Shown here one piece after another: positions 1-7,926 of a stretch of DNA of 34,808 nt (positions are counted from its first letter, which is position 1; the number at the start of each line of letters is the position of its first letter). Made by a program: the position numbers and the translations under genes. This DNA comes from Streptomyces katrae (GTDB lineage Bacteria > Actinomycetota > Actinomycetes > Streptomycetales > Streptomycetaceae), in assembly GCF_000717655.1 (NCBI RefSeq), contig NZ_JNZY01000050.1, forward strand, positions 1 to 34,808. The letters are read 5' to 3'. A model generated the notes under the pieces. The model did not search any database, was not told the origin of the DNA, and worked only from the letters and a program-made list of their open reading frames with translations.

Positions 1-1
1 C

Positions 2-823
2 GGAAGCTACCTCGCCACGCACTGGAACATCGCCGACAACCAGTTCCTGATGAAGGGCAAGGGCGGCAACCCGAACCCCGACCCCAACCCCAAGCCCACC
101 ACGAAGCCCACCCCCACCCCGACCAAAAAGGGTGGCGGGCCGGCCGTCACCGTCGGGCAGGTCCGGTCCAACTCCGCCGTGGCAAGCTGGCCCAAGGTCG
201 ACGGCGCCGCCTGGTACCAGGTGCTCCTCAACGGCAAGCACCTCACCTGGGTCCAGTCGCAGACGCTGAACATCTACAACCTCCAGTCCGGCACGGAGTA
301 CAAAGTCGCCGTCTCGGTGCGCGACGCAGCCGGCCGTGACAGCGGCCCCGGCAGCGTCACCACCTTCCGCACCACCAGCGCCGGTGGCGGCACCACGACC
401 CCCGGCACCCGCTACACCTTCGGCAACGGCAGTACCGGCATGGCCGCCGAGCTGTGGGGCGGCCGCGCCGCCGACGGCACCCTCCTCGTGGGCGCGCGGA
501 CCAACGGCTACGCGCAGCAGCAGTGGCTGTTCGAGGACGCGGGCGGCGGCCTGGTCCGTATCAAGTCCGCGGTCTCGGGCAAGTGCCTGCAGGCGGGCGG
601 CGCCCCCGCCGCCGGCATGTGGATCGCCCAGCAGGCGTGCGGCAACGCCCCCACCCAGCAGTGGAAGCTGAACTCACGCTCCGGCACCACCCCCATTACC
701 GACGCGAGCGGCGGCTACGCCCTCACCGTGAGCAACCGGCCGTACTACGGGGACTGGCTGCTCGACCTCCAGCGTGCCGACGGGCGCGCGTCCCAGGTCT
801 GGACGGTCCAGAAGGTCGGCTGA
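2..823 (+). CDS. Secreted Fn3 / ricin-B lectin protein, 3' end (partial)
   Basis: The frame is open from the first bases of the window, so the N-terminus and any catalytic domain are missing; 273 residues are visible. In order they show about 20 residues of an unidentified upstream domain, a Pro/Asn/Thr/Lys-rich linker (about 23-46), a fibronectin type III domain (about 49-129, with a W-x-Y core and a GTEYKVAV strand), a Gly/Thr linker, and a ricin-type beta-trefoil (about 137-273). The trefoil carries three QxW-type signatures (QQWLF, QQWKL, QVWTV). Such linker-plus-Fn3-plus-lectin tails are typical of extracellular carbohydrate-active enzymes of Streptomyces, where the trefoil binds polysaccharide. 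The enzymatic activity cannot be inferred because that part lies outside the window. The stop is TGA at 821-823. Confidence 0.85.
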   Translation, partial: GSYLATHWNIADNQFLMKGKGGNPNPDPNPKPTTKPTPTPTKKGGGPAVTVGQVRSNSAVASWPKVDGAAWYQVLLNGKHLTWVQSQTLNIYNLQSGTEYKVAVSVRDAAGRDSGPGSVTTFRTTSAGGGTTTPGTRYTFGNGSTGMAAELWGGRAADGTLLVGARTNGYAQQQWLFEDAGGGLVRIKSAVSGKCLQAGGAPAAGMWIAQQACGNAPTQQWKLNSRSGTTPITDASGGYALTVSNRPYYGDWLLDLQRADGRASQVWTVQKVG

Positions 824-972
824 TCTTCGACCGTCTGATCAACCGTCGGCGAACGGCTGTATTCCCCATGCGGCCGTCCGCCGCAGCCGCGCCCCCCGGT
901 ATGTGTCCCGCACACCGGACGACCAGGTTGCCGGTCAAGCAAGTTCCCGCATTTCTCAGAACAAGGAGCATG

Positions 973-1836
973 ATGCACAAACGTCGCGCGTCCCGCCGCA
1001 AGAAGGCTCTGATTGCCGCGAGCACCGCCTCACTCGTCGGCGGTCTGCTGTTCGGCTTCGGCGCCCTCGCTCAGGCCGGTGCGGTCAACGGCACGGTCAT
1101 CGGCGGGCAGGGCAATTACAAGACCGTCAACCACCGTGCCAAGCCGTCCCTCTCGGCCCAGGTGAACGGTTCCTCGAAGGTGGGCGACAAGATCCAGATG
1201 TCCTGCCGGACCACCGGGGACACGGTGGAGAACAATCCGCGGTGGATCTACACGGGCTCGTACTACATCGCCGACGCCTTCATCAACGAGAACACCACCC
1301 CTCTGCCGGTCTGCGGGTCCAACCCGAACCCGAACCCGAAACCGCCCACCCCCACGACGGCGAAGACGCTCAATATCGACATGCAGAAGCAGGTCAGGAC
1401 CCAGTGGTGCTGGGACGCCTCCGGCGTGACCATCGCCAAACACTGGGGCCGCTCCGTCAGCCAGGAGCAGTTCTGCCGACTCGCCGCCCAGGGCTCCTGG
1501 GTGGACTGCAACAACCAGCCCGCGACGCTGGAAGACATGGCCAACGGCCTGGCCAGGCTGGGGCTGAGGGACAGCGGCCGCAGCCTGTACCGCAACGCCT
1601 CGTTCAGCGAGTCCGTCACCGAGATAGCCGCAGGCCGGCCGTTCGCCGTCCGGATCGGCTGGCGCACCGGCGGTGGTCACATGAACGTCATCTACGGCTA
1701 CGACAGCGCCACCAACATGGTCGCGGTCGGGGACCCGTGGCAGACCACCCAGACCTACACCTGGTGGAACCACGCCACTTACGTGAACAACAACTCGTTC
1801 CAGTGGACCCACTCCCGCATCGGGATCCAGGGCTGA
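973..1836 (+). CDS. Secreted papain-like cysteine protease (C39/C70-like)
   Basis: This 287-aa precursor has a twin-basic n-region (HKRRASRRKK), a hydrophobic core and a probable signal-peptidase site after AQA near residue 34. Residues about 38-115 look like a small SH3-like domain, followed by an Asn/Pro linker. The protease domain occupies about 133-287. A papain-type triad is visible: Cys146 in QWCWDAS, His236 in GGHMN and Asp254 in VGDPW. The catalytic domain should therefore be an extracellular cysteine peptidase of the C39-like/AvrRpt2-like group; the substrate is unknown. ATG at 973 is preferred to ATG at 970 because AAGGAG (963-968) would otherwise sit one base from the start. The next gene follows after 14 nt with its ribosome site overlapping this stop, so the two are probably co-transcribed. 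Confidence 0.85.
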   Translation: MHKRRASRRKKALIAASTASLVGGLLFGFGALAQAGAVNGTVIGGQGNYKTVNHRAKPSLSAQVNGSSKVGDKIQMSCRTTGDTVENNPRWIYTGSYYIADAFINENTTPLPVCGSNPNPNPKPPTPTTAKTLNIDMQKQVRTQWCWDASGVTIAKHWGRSVSQEQFCRLAAQGSWVDCNNQPATLEDMANGLARLGLRDSGRSLYRNASFSESVTEIAAGRPFAVRIGWRTGGGHMNVIYGYDSATNMVAVGDPWQTTQTYTWWNHATYVNNNSFQWTHSRIGIQG

Positions 1837-1850
1837 GGAGAAGACCGACC

Positions 1851-2786
1851 ATGCAGACCACGCGACACACCAAGCACACGGCAGTCCGGGCCGCCGTCCT
1901 CACCACGGCCGCGCTCGCCGCCGCCCTGAGCGGAATCGTTCCCGCACAGGCTGCGGAGGGCGACGGCATCGCGGGCTACCCGTCTGCCCAGCAGGCCGTC
2001 CGGAGCGACCAACTCCGTGACACGGTCTCCCGCTTCCTGGTTTCGGCCCGGCAGCACGGCACGGGCCCCGGCGCGGACGGCGGCACCGTCGGCACCCCCG
2101 GCAACGCACCCGCCGCGGTCGCCGCGCCGCCCGGGTTCGATCTCAAGGACCCGGTGCCGATGTTCGAGATCAGCCCCGAGTTCGTGACCGGCAAGACCCA
2201 GGCGACCCCGCAGACCGCGATCCGGCTCTCCTACCTGGCCTCCCGGGTGACCGCCTCCGACGGCAAGAACGCCGCCGTACTGCTCGCACCCAAGGGGAAC
2301 ACCCCTACCACCGGAAGCAGCCCGCAGAACGTCGGCGCCGAGGGCTGGCAGCTGGCCGGCATCCGGGACGGGGACGCCGAGGTCGGCTTCGCCGAGCGCG
2401 GCACTCCACAGGCCCGTACCTTCACGGAGCCACAGATCCACGCCTGGTACCGGCTCACCGCCGAAGGCATGGTCGAGCCGCTCAACGAGGAGGCGAACAG
2501 CGGCCTCGGCGGAAAGCGCGGCATCACCCTCGCCGCCTACCAGAAGCTGGTAACCGCCCGCTACGGCGACAAGATGCCCGGCTCGGAGTACGAACGCAAG
2601 GGCCTGGCCGGCGGGTACGGCGGCCTCGTGGAGGACCAGCCGGTGCAGGTCGCCGCCGCATCCGGGAAGCCGGCCACGGAGGCCTCCTGGCAGCCGATCT
2701 CCGCCACCGGGGCCGCAGCCCTGGCGGCAATCGCCGGTGCGGTGGCGTACGCGCGCCGCCGACGGCCGGCCGCCGCCGGGCGCTAA
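1851..2786 (+). CDS. Secreted, C-terminally membrane-anchored hypothetical protein
   Basis: The 311-aa product begins with a clear Sec signal peptide (AVRAAVLTTAALAAAL..., probable cleavage after AQA near residue 34). It ends with a hydrophobic Ala-rich helix followed by RRRR, which looks like a single C-terminal membrane anchor with a cytoplasmic basic stop; there is no LPxTG sortase motif. I do not recognise the soluble domain. GAGGAG at 1835-1840 overlaps the stop codon of the upstream cysteine protease gene and lies 10 nt before this ATG, which supports translational coupling. The pairing suggests a partner, substrate or regulator of the protease, but that is inferred only from adjacency. 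Confidence 0.8.
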   Translation: MQTTRHTKHTAVRAAVLTTAALAAALSGIVPAQAAEGDGIAGYPSAQQAVRSDQLRDTVSRFLVSARQHGTGPGADGGTVGTPGNAPAAVAAPPGFDLKDPVPMFEISPEFVTGKTQATPQTAIRLSYLASRVTASDGKNAAVLLAPKGNTPTTGSSPQNVGAEGWQLAGIRDGDAEVGFAERGTPQARTFTEPQIHAWYRLTAEGMVEPLNEEANSGLGGKRGITLAAYQKLVTARYGDKMPGSEYERKGLAGGYGGLVEDQPVQVAAASGKPATEASWQPISATGAAALAAIAGAVAYARRRRPAAAGR

Positions 2787-2800
2787 GCGCACAGATCCAG

Positions 2801-2838
2801 CCGGCGTCGGTCCACAGGGATACGTGGGCCGGCGCCGG
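2801..2838 (+). terminator. Long hairpin terminator after the protease operon
   Basis: CCGGCGTCGGTCCAC (2801-2815) pairs with GTGGGCCGGCGCCGG (2824-2838) over 15 bp, including two G-U pairs, around the 8-nt loop AGGGATAC. It starts 15 nt after the stop codon at 2786. There is no U-tract, which is common for Streptomyces terminators. Confidence 0.7.
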
Positions 2839-3180
2839 TGCAACTTCCGGGGGCGCGGCGCGCCGCCGAGGGCCTGTTCCGCCGAGGAGATCGTGCGCCA
2901 CGTAAGCGGTGGCGCCGTGCCTCTGGTGGTGAGGGGCGGAGCGAGCGCCGCGGCGCAGGGCCGACTCTTCCGACGCACCGTCAGAACGTGCGGCAGCCCC
3001 TGCGGCCTCGCGACGGCGATTGCGGACCCCGTTGGATCCGAGTACCAGAGACGACGCCGTCCGGTACCAGGACCAGCCGCTGCGCCGGATACCGGTTGCC
3101 CGGCGCTCGGCCCGACGAAGCGGAGTGCGGTCCCTGCCGGACCGAGGAGTACTCCTCACAGCCGGGGATCGAGTCGGTGG
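2839..3180. other. Non-coding stretch, nothing recognised
   Basis: No frame here shows consistent third-position GC bias or a recognisable protein motif. It separates the protease operon terminator from the 3' end of the MarR-family pseudogene and may contain further decayed sequence. Confidence 0.5.
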
Positions 3181-3505
3181 CGAAGTAGTCGCGAGGAAGC
3201 GCACCACCACGGGCAGCTCTTCCTCGCCGGACTGCCGGCGCGCGGCGTCGGTGCTCCGCGCCAGAGGCATGAAGTACCCACTGGTCACGGACCTGCCCGC
3301 GATCTAGGTGCAAGTGCACGACGCGGCGGTCGTCCGGCGCCCTGACCCTGTGGACATGGCCGGAGCGTTCGAGGCGGTCCAGACATGCGGTCACGCCTCC
3401 CGCGCAACAAGACCGCGAATCTCTGCAACCCGGTGGGGCCGTCCGGCGGAAGTGTGGTCGGCGGCTCGTCCGTGCTGCGCATCCGACCAGAACATGGTCT
3501 CTCAA
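3181..3505 (-). pseudogene. Decayed MarR-family transcriptional regulator
   Basis: On the minus strand, one frame (about 3400 down to 3290) reads GGVTACLDRLERSGHV followed by APDDRRVVHLHLD. This is the recognition helix and beta-wing signature of MarR-type winged-helix repressors. The expected continuation (TSGYFMPLARSTDAA, then EELPVVVRFLATTS) lies in a different frame from 3288 down to about 3181, so a frameshift sits at about 3288-3292. The N-terminal dimerisation helices and the start of the HTH are missing: only about 100 nt precede the recognisable part, and a full-length gene would have to extend into the MMPL gene. Both loss of the 5' part and a frameshift make it a pseudogene. Its divergent position suggests that it once regulated the exporter. 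Confidence 0.7.
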
Positions 3506-3531
3506 TCGTCGAGATATTCAATGATCGAGAG
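3501..3531. promoter_or_regulatory. Imperfect dyad upstream of the MMPL gene, candidate operator
   Basis: TCTCAATCGTCGA (3501-3513) and TCAATGATCGAGA (3519-3531) form an inverted repeat with 10 of 13 positions matching around a 5-bp AT-rich centre (GATAT). It lies 29 bp before the MMPL start, next to the MarR remnant. Its length and position suit a MarR-dimer operator; binding is inference. Confidence 0.4.
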
Positions 3532-3559
3532 ATTCTGCCTCACGTGTTTGGGGAAACTA

Positions 3560-5650
3560 ATGGCATCCGCGTCTCGATGGGCCCGCCGGCTCGTCCCGCT
3601 CGCCCTGCTGCTCGTCTGGCTGGGCATCGGAGGCACGCTCGGCCCCTACGCGGGCAAGCTGGGCGAGGTCTCCACCAACGACCGGGCCTCGTTCCTGCCG
3701 CAGAGCGCCGAGTCCACACGCGCCCTGGAAGCCCAGAAGGCGTTCAACCAGTCGCAGGCGGTCCCCGCGATCGTCGTGTGGACCGTGGCTGACGGCCGGG
3801 TCACCCCGCAGCAGCAGGCCGACGCCACACGGCGGCTGGCCGCACTCGGGGGAACCGGAGGCGTAGCGGGAGCCCCCTCCCCCGCCTTCCCCTCACAGGA
3901 CGGCGAGGCCCTCCAGGCTGTCGTGCCGCTGAAGCCGGATCTCGGCGACGAGCTGCCCGCGGTCCTGCGGGACGTACGAGAGGCCGCAGAGCGAGTGCCG
4001 GGCACTGCGGTCCAGCTCGCGGGCCCCGCGGCGAGCCAGGCCGACCTGTCGGGCGCCTTCGCGGGCATCGACGGTCTGCTGGTGGGCGTGGCCCTCGGAG
4101 CGGTGCTGCTCATCCTCCTGCTCGTGTACCGCAGTGTGCTGCTGCCTTTTGTGATCATCACGAGCGCCGTGCTCGCCCTGGGGCTCGCCTGTGCCGTCGT
4201 CTACGCACTGGCCGACCAGGGCGTCGTCAGGATCGACGGGCAGGTTCAGGGCATCCTCTCCATCCTGGTGATCGGCGCTGCGACCGACTACGCCCTGCTG
4301 CTGGCCGCCCGCTTCCGCGAGGAGGTGGCCGCGCGCCCCGACAGGACTCGGGCGGCGCAGGCCGCGGTGCGCCGGTCCCTCGGGGCGATCACCGCGAGCG
4401 CGGCGACGGTCGTCCTCGCCCTGCTGGCACTCCTGATCAGCGACCTCACCAACAACCGCGCCCTCGGACCGGTCGGCGCGATCGGCATCGTGTGCGCCGT
4501 GCTGAGCACCCTGACGTTCCTGCCGGCCATCCTGGTCCTGCTCGGCAGGGCGGCGTACTGGCCCGCGAGGCCGCGCCGTGCGGACAGTGCGGCCGAGGGG
4601 CACGGCATCTGGACCCGTGTCGCCTCCCTGGTCGATCGCTCACCGCGGCGCGTCTGGGTCTGCACCGCGGTGGTCCTCACCGCCCTCGCCGCCTTCTCCC
4701 CGACCCTGTCCTCGAAGGGTGTGCCGCTGGACGAGATCTTCGTCAACGACGCGCCGTCCGTGGCCGCGCAGGAGGCACTGGGCCGGCACTTCCCCGCGGG
4801 ATCCGGCAACCCGGCCGTGATCATCGCCGATGCCGGCCAGGCGGCCCGGGTCACAGCCGTGGCCGAGGACACCGACGGCGTGGCGTCGGCGGAAGCCGTC
4901 GGCCGGCCGGGTCGGCCCGGGGCGGGCGATCCGCTGGTCGTGGACGGCCGGGTCCGCGTCGATGCCACCCTGGAGGACGCCGCCGACAGCGACGCGGCCA
5001 AGCAGACGATCCATCGGCTGCGGGACCGACTCGACACGCTGTCCGGCGCTGACGCGCTGGTCGGCGGCTACACGGCGCAGCAGTACGACACCCAGGAGAC
5101 CGCGGCCCACGACCGGACGTTGATCGTCCCCGTGGTTCTCGCCATCATCCTGCTCATCCTGGTACTGCTGCTGCGCTCAGTGCTCCTGCCCATCCTGCTC
5201 GTGGCCACCGTCGCGCTCAACTTCCTGGCGACGCTGGGCGTGTCAGCGCTCGTCTTCCGGCACGCGTTCGGTTTCAGCGGCACGGACGCCTCGGTACCGC
5301 TGTACGGATTCGTGTTCCTCGTCGCTCTGGGCGTCGACTACAACATCTTCCTGATGTCCCGGGTGCGTGAGGAGACGATCGCGCACGGCGCCCGGAAGGG
5401 TGTGCTGCGGGGCCTGACGACCACGGGCGGTGTGATCACCTCGGCCGGCGTCGTCCTGGCGGCCACGTTCGCGGCACTGATCGTGATTCCGCTGGCCTTC
5501 CTGGCCCAGATCGCCTTCATCGTCGCGTTCGGCGTCCTGCTGGACACCCTCGTGGTCCGCTCGCTCCTCGTACCCGCGCTCGCCATCGACATCGGCCCGC
5601 GCGGCTGGTGGCCGAGCTCCTTGTCCCGGGCCGACGGACCCCAGGGCTGA
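3560..5650 (+). CDS. MMPL/RND-family membrane exporter
   Basis: The 696-aa protein has the duplicated MMPL layout: one N-terminal transmembrane helix (about 8-28), a large extracytoplasmic loop, a block of five helices (about 170-360), then the same pattern again with TM7 near 370, a second loop and a helix block to about 685. The paired transmembrane acidic signatures are present in both halves (GAATDYALLL, Asp243; GVDYNIFLM, Asp593). They match the proton-relay Asp-Tyr pairs of the RND/MMPL superfamily. Family members export lipids, small molecules or drugs by proton antiport; the substrate here is unknown. ATG 3560 is chosen because GGGGAA lies 5 nt upstream; ATGs at 3494 and 3521 are in frame but would place the dyad inside the coding region. 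The adjacent MarR repressor gene is broken, so expression may be deregulated. Confidence 0.88.
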   Translation: MASASRWARRLVPLALLLVWLGIGGTLGPYAGKLGEVSTNDRASFLPQSAESTRALEAQKAFNQSQAVPAIVVWTVADGRVTPQQQADATRRLAALGGTGGVAGAPSPAFPSQDGEALQAVVPLKPDLGDELPAVLRDVREAAERVPGTAVQLAGPAASQADLSGAFAGIDGLLVGVALGAVLLILLLVYRSVLLPFVIITSAVLALGLACAVVYALADQGVVRIDGQVQGILSILVIGAATDYALLLAARFREEVAARPDRTRAAQAAVRRSLGAITASAATVVLALLALLISDLTNNRALGPVGAIGIVCAVLSTLTFLPAILVLLGRAAYWPARPRRADSAAEGHGIWTRVASLVDRSPRRVWVCTAVVLTALAAFSPTLSSKGVPLDEIFVNDAPSVAAQEALGRHFPAGSGNPAVIIADAGQAARVTAVAEDTDGVASAEAVGRPGRPGAGDPLVVDGRVRVDATLEDAADSDAAKQTIHRLRDRLDTLSGADALVGGYTAQQYDTQETAAHDRTLIVPVVLAIILLILVLLLRSVLLPILLVATVALNFLATLGVSALVFRHAFGFSGTDASVPLYGFVFLVALGVDYNIFLMSRVREETIAHGARKGVLRGLTTTGGVITSAGVVLAATFAALIVIPLAFLAQIAFIVAFGVLLDTLVVRSLLVPALAIDIGPRGWWPSSLSRADGPQG

Positions 5651-5658
5651 GTGGAGCT

Positions 5659-5672
5659 CCGGATGCATCCGG
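5659..5672. repeat. Perfect 14-bp palindrome
   Basis: CCGGATGCATCCGG is self-complementary over its full length and starts 8 nt after the MMPL stop. It could be a protein-binding site or the lead-in to the terminator hairpin immediately downstream. Confidence 0.6.
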
Positions 5673-5718
5673 CAGGGGCGGCGCATACGTCCTCCCCGCC
5701 GGTGCGGCCCCCACTGCC
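5671..5718 (+). terminator. Probable terminator of the MMPL gene
   Basis: GGCAGGGGC...CGCA at 5671-5685 can pair with TGCGGCCCC...TGCC at 5703-5718, with small bulges, giving a GC-rich stem that begins 20 nt after the stop codon. No T-tract follows. Confidence 0.5.
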
Positions 5719-5889
5719 GTCTCCGAGGTCGGCATCGGCGGGACACGATCCGGACCCATGCCGGCTACTTGGATCCGGGACGGATCGTGATCTGCTCCGG
5801 CTGCGCACAGGGCCTCGGCCGCCGCCTCGACGGGCCTGTCCCCGGCGTGGCGAGATGTGAATTGCCCGTACGTGGCGGGGGTGACTCGG

Positions 5890-5928
5890 CGCCATTCGCG
5901 AAGGAGGTTTTCCCGACAGCGAATGGCG
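5890..5928. repeat. 10-bp perfect inverted repeat
   Basis: CGCCATTCGC (5890-5899) and GCGAATGGCG (5919-5928) are perfect inverted copies separated by 19 nt. The spacer contains AAGGAGG, a strong ribosome-binding-site-like string, but no start codon and coding frame follow it. It may be a hairpin or an operator. Confidence 0.6.
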
Positions 5929-6125
5929 AGCCAGAGGCTCAGGGATCCCCCCTCACCACCCGACGGACAGGTGACGTACGACGACGCCGATGCCGTGCCT
6001 GCAGAGGCGTTGCTCCATGGCGCGCACGGGCCAGAGGCGGCGGAGGCCGGAGCTGGGAGCCATGAACAGCGAGCCGCTGGATTCAGTCGATTCCATGCAG
6101 GTGCCGTGTGCGTCATAGCGGTGAT

Positions 6126-6175
6126 CGATCAACTATCGCTCTAGATCGGTCAACGGGGCTTTTCGTTTCGGTCAA
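6126..6175. promoter_or_regulatory. Three CG(A/G)TCAA repeats spaced 21-22 bp
   Basis: CGATCAA at 6126, CGGTCAA at 6147 and CGGTCAA at 6169 are in direct orientation with start-to-start distances of 21 and 22 bp, about two helical turns. The first two are part of an 11-bp repeat matching at 10 positions (6123-6133, 6144-6154). The spacing would place bound proteins on one DNA face, as for many regulators that bind cooperatively. The array lies about 250-300 bp before the first conservon gene. Confidence 0.4.
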
Positions 6176-6427
6176 GGCCACCTGGCGTACCCGAACTCAC
6201 TATGCTCGCCTCGCGTGTTGCGCTCCACTCACCGCGAGTCGCACGTCGCATAGCGCGCAGACGAAGCCGGGCCGCAGAGAGGCGTGACCACCGATGCGAT
6301 CTCGAACCCGCCCCTCGGGCACACCCGTTGGAACATCCTTGCTCGGCCGAGCGAAGTCCCGACCGTTCTTGTCGGCGCACCGCATCACGCCCAGTCCACC
6401 AATTCCAGACTGTTTAGGGACCCTTCG

Positions 6428-7924
6428 ATGGTTCGTGCAGGTTCAACCCCTAGAGCGCTGTCGCATGCAGTGGCTCCGGCATGGCTAATCCCCCCTGGTG
6501 TCCTGGCTGGGGCCTGCGGTGTGGCGCTGGTCTGTGTTTCCGCGCAGATACGCACGCCGGTTGCCTGGTGCGGCCTCGTCGCGGTCGTCCTGGCGGCCAT
6601 CACCTCGGCTGAGACGGCGCGCCGGGCGCGCTCGGCGGAAGCGGCCCGCTACGCACGGGCGAATGCCGAGGTACAGCGGTACTACGCACAACGCGAGACC
6701 GCGCTGCTCGCGCGCCTGTCCGATCAGCGGGCCACCACTGTATGGCTCGCCGAAGAGCTCCTGCCCGCGGCTGTCGCCCGCCTGCAGAAGGGCGAGCCCC
6801 CTTCGGAAATCCTGCAGTCCGTCCCGTTCGGGGAACACCTCGACAGCGAGTTCGCCGAAGCGCTCCGGGCAGCTCTGCGGACGCTCCTGGAAGCCGTGGA
6901 TGCCGAGGAACGCACCCGGGACTCGTCGCAGCGGGCCCTGGTGGCGATCGCCCGGCGGGTCCAGGCAATCGTGCATCAACTCGCCAAGGACCTGCGCGAC
7001 ATGCAGATCCTGCATGGTACGGATGTAGTGGTCTCCCATGGCCTGCAGGACATCGACCATCGCAATGCCCTGATCGGGCGCCTTGCGGCCAGCATCGCGG
7101 TACTGGGTGACGCCCGGCCCGGGCGTCAGTGGTCGAAAGCGATCCCTCTCTACGACATCGTGCGAGGGGCCATGTCACGCATCGTGGACTATCCCCGCGT
7201 GAAGCTGCAGTCGGTGACAGAGGTGGCTGTGATCGGCCAGGGAGCCGAGCCGCTGATCCACCTGCTCGCCGAGTTGCTCGACAACGCCACCACCTTCTCA
7301 CCGCCGCACGCCCCGGTCGAGGTGACCGCGAGCGAGGTGCCCTCTGGTGTCGCGATCGAGATCGAGGACCGCGGGGTCGGGCTCACCGAAGAGGCCCGCC
7401 AGCGCATCGACCGCGTCATGGCTCAGGCATCATCCGGCATGGACCTGGCCGACCTGGGCGAGGCAACGCAGCTCGGCCTGCCCGTCGTCAGCAGGCTGGC
7501 CCGCGAGCACGGCCTCGACGTCGACTTGCGCACCTCCGCGTACGGAGGCGTGCGGGCCGTCGTGCTCGTTCCGCGGCGCCTGATCACCACAGTTCAGCAG
7601 CCTGCCCCGAAAGTCCAGCAGTTCGCGCCGAGGCCCACGGGCGCACCGGCCGTGCCGAGGCCGACGATGACGCGCGATGAACCAGCAGAATCGGTCGAGG
7701 CCGAAAAGACGGTGAACGGACTGCCTCAACGGCGACGCGAGTCGCCCGTCCCGACACCGGTCGTCCGCACGACCCCCCAACCCCCGGCCGCTCCGGCTGC
7801 CACCCCGGGAACGGCCGGCGCACCTCGGCAGCCGGGCCTGATGTGGGAGGCGTTCAGCGGCGAGAAGAGACCGAAGACGGACCCTTCCATTCGAACCAAC
7901 GAGCCATCAGACGAGGGTGAGTAA
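6428..7924 (+). CDS. cvnA: Conservon sensor kinase-like ATPase (CvnA)
   Basis: The 498-aa protein has two N-terminal transmembrane helices (about 19-37 and 43-60) joined by a very short loop, a long coiled-coil helix, a dimerisation-like helix with the motif DIDHRN (His211), and a GHKL ATP-binding domain. N-box Asn286 (LLDNATTFS), G1 Asp314 (EDRGVG) and a G2-like GLPVVSRLAREHG (about 350) are visible. Residues about 390-498 are Pro-rich and probably disordered. The family consists of sensor-kinase-like proteins that head conservon operons and form membrane complexes with the downstream Cvn proteins. Whether it autophosphorylates is not evident. AGGGA (6416-6420) sits 7 nt before ATG 6428; an in-frame ATG at 6284 lacks support. 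The next gene starts 2 nt after the stop. Confidence 0.88.
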   Translation: MVRAGSTPRALSHAVAPAWLIPPGVLAGACGVALVCVSAQIRTPVAWCGLVAVVLAAITSAETARRARSAEAARYARANAEVQRYYAQRETALLARLSDQRATTVWLAEELLPAAVARLQKGEPPSEILQSVPFGEHLDSEFAEALRAALRTLLEAVDAEERTRDSSQRALVAIARRVQAIVHQLAKDLRDMQILHGTDVVVSHGLQDIDHRNALIGRLAASIAVLGDARPGRQWSKAIPLYDIVRGAMSRIVDYPRVKLQSVTEVAVIGQGAEPLIHLLAELLDNATTFSPPHAPVEVTASEVPSGVAIEIEDRGVGLTEEARQRIDRVMAQASSGMDLADLGEATQLGLPVVSRLAREHGLDVDLRTSAYGGVRAVVLVPRRLITTVQQPAPKVQQFAPRPTGAPAVPRPTMTRDEPAESVEAEKTVNGLPQRRRESPVPTPVVRTTPQPPAAPAATPGTAGAPRQPGLMWEAFSGEKRPKTDPSIRTNEPSDEGE

Positions 7925-7926
7925 CC

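Larger units (their letters stand above)
5719..6427. other. Long intergenic region upstream of the conservon
   Basis: About 700 bp with no frame that looks coding in either direction. It contains the inverted repeat at 5890-5928 and the three-copy CG(A/G)TCAA repeat at 6126-6175, so it may be an extended regulatory region for the conservon. A TATGCT hexamer at 6201-6206 could be a -10 element, but I see no convincing -35 at the right distance. Confidence 0.45.

Noticed and set aside
2737..3345. Open frame of about 200 codons on the plus strand after the protease operon
   Set aside because: It begins inside the upstream gene, crosses its terminator and overlaps the MarR remnant; the product is low-complexity Arg/Pro/Gly sequence.
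5517..6116. Open frame of about 200 codons on the minus strand after the MMPL gene
   Set aside because: It runs into the MMPL coding region, lacks domain resemblance and shows no consistent codon bias.
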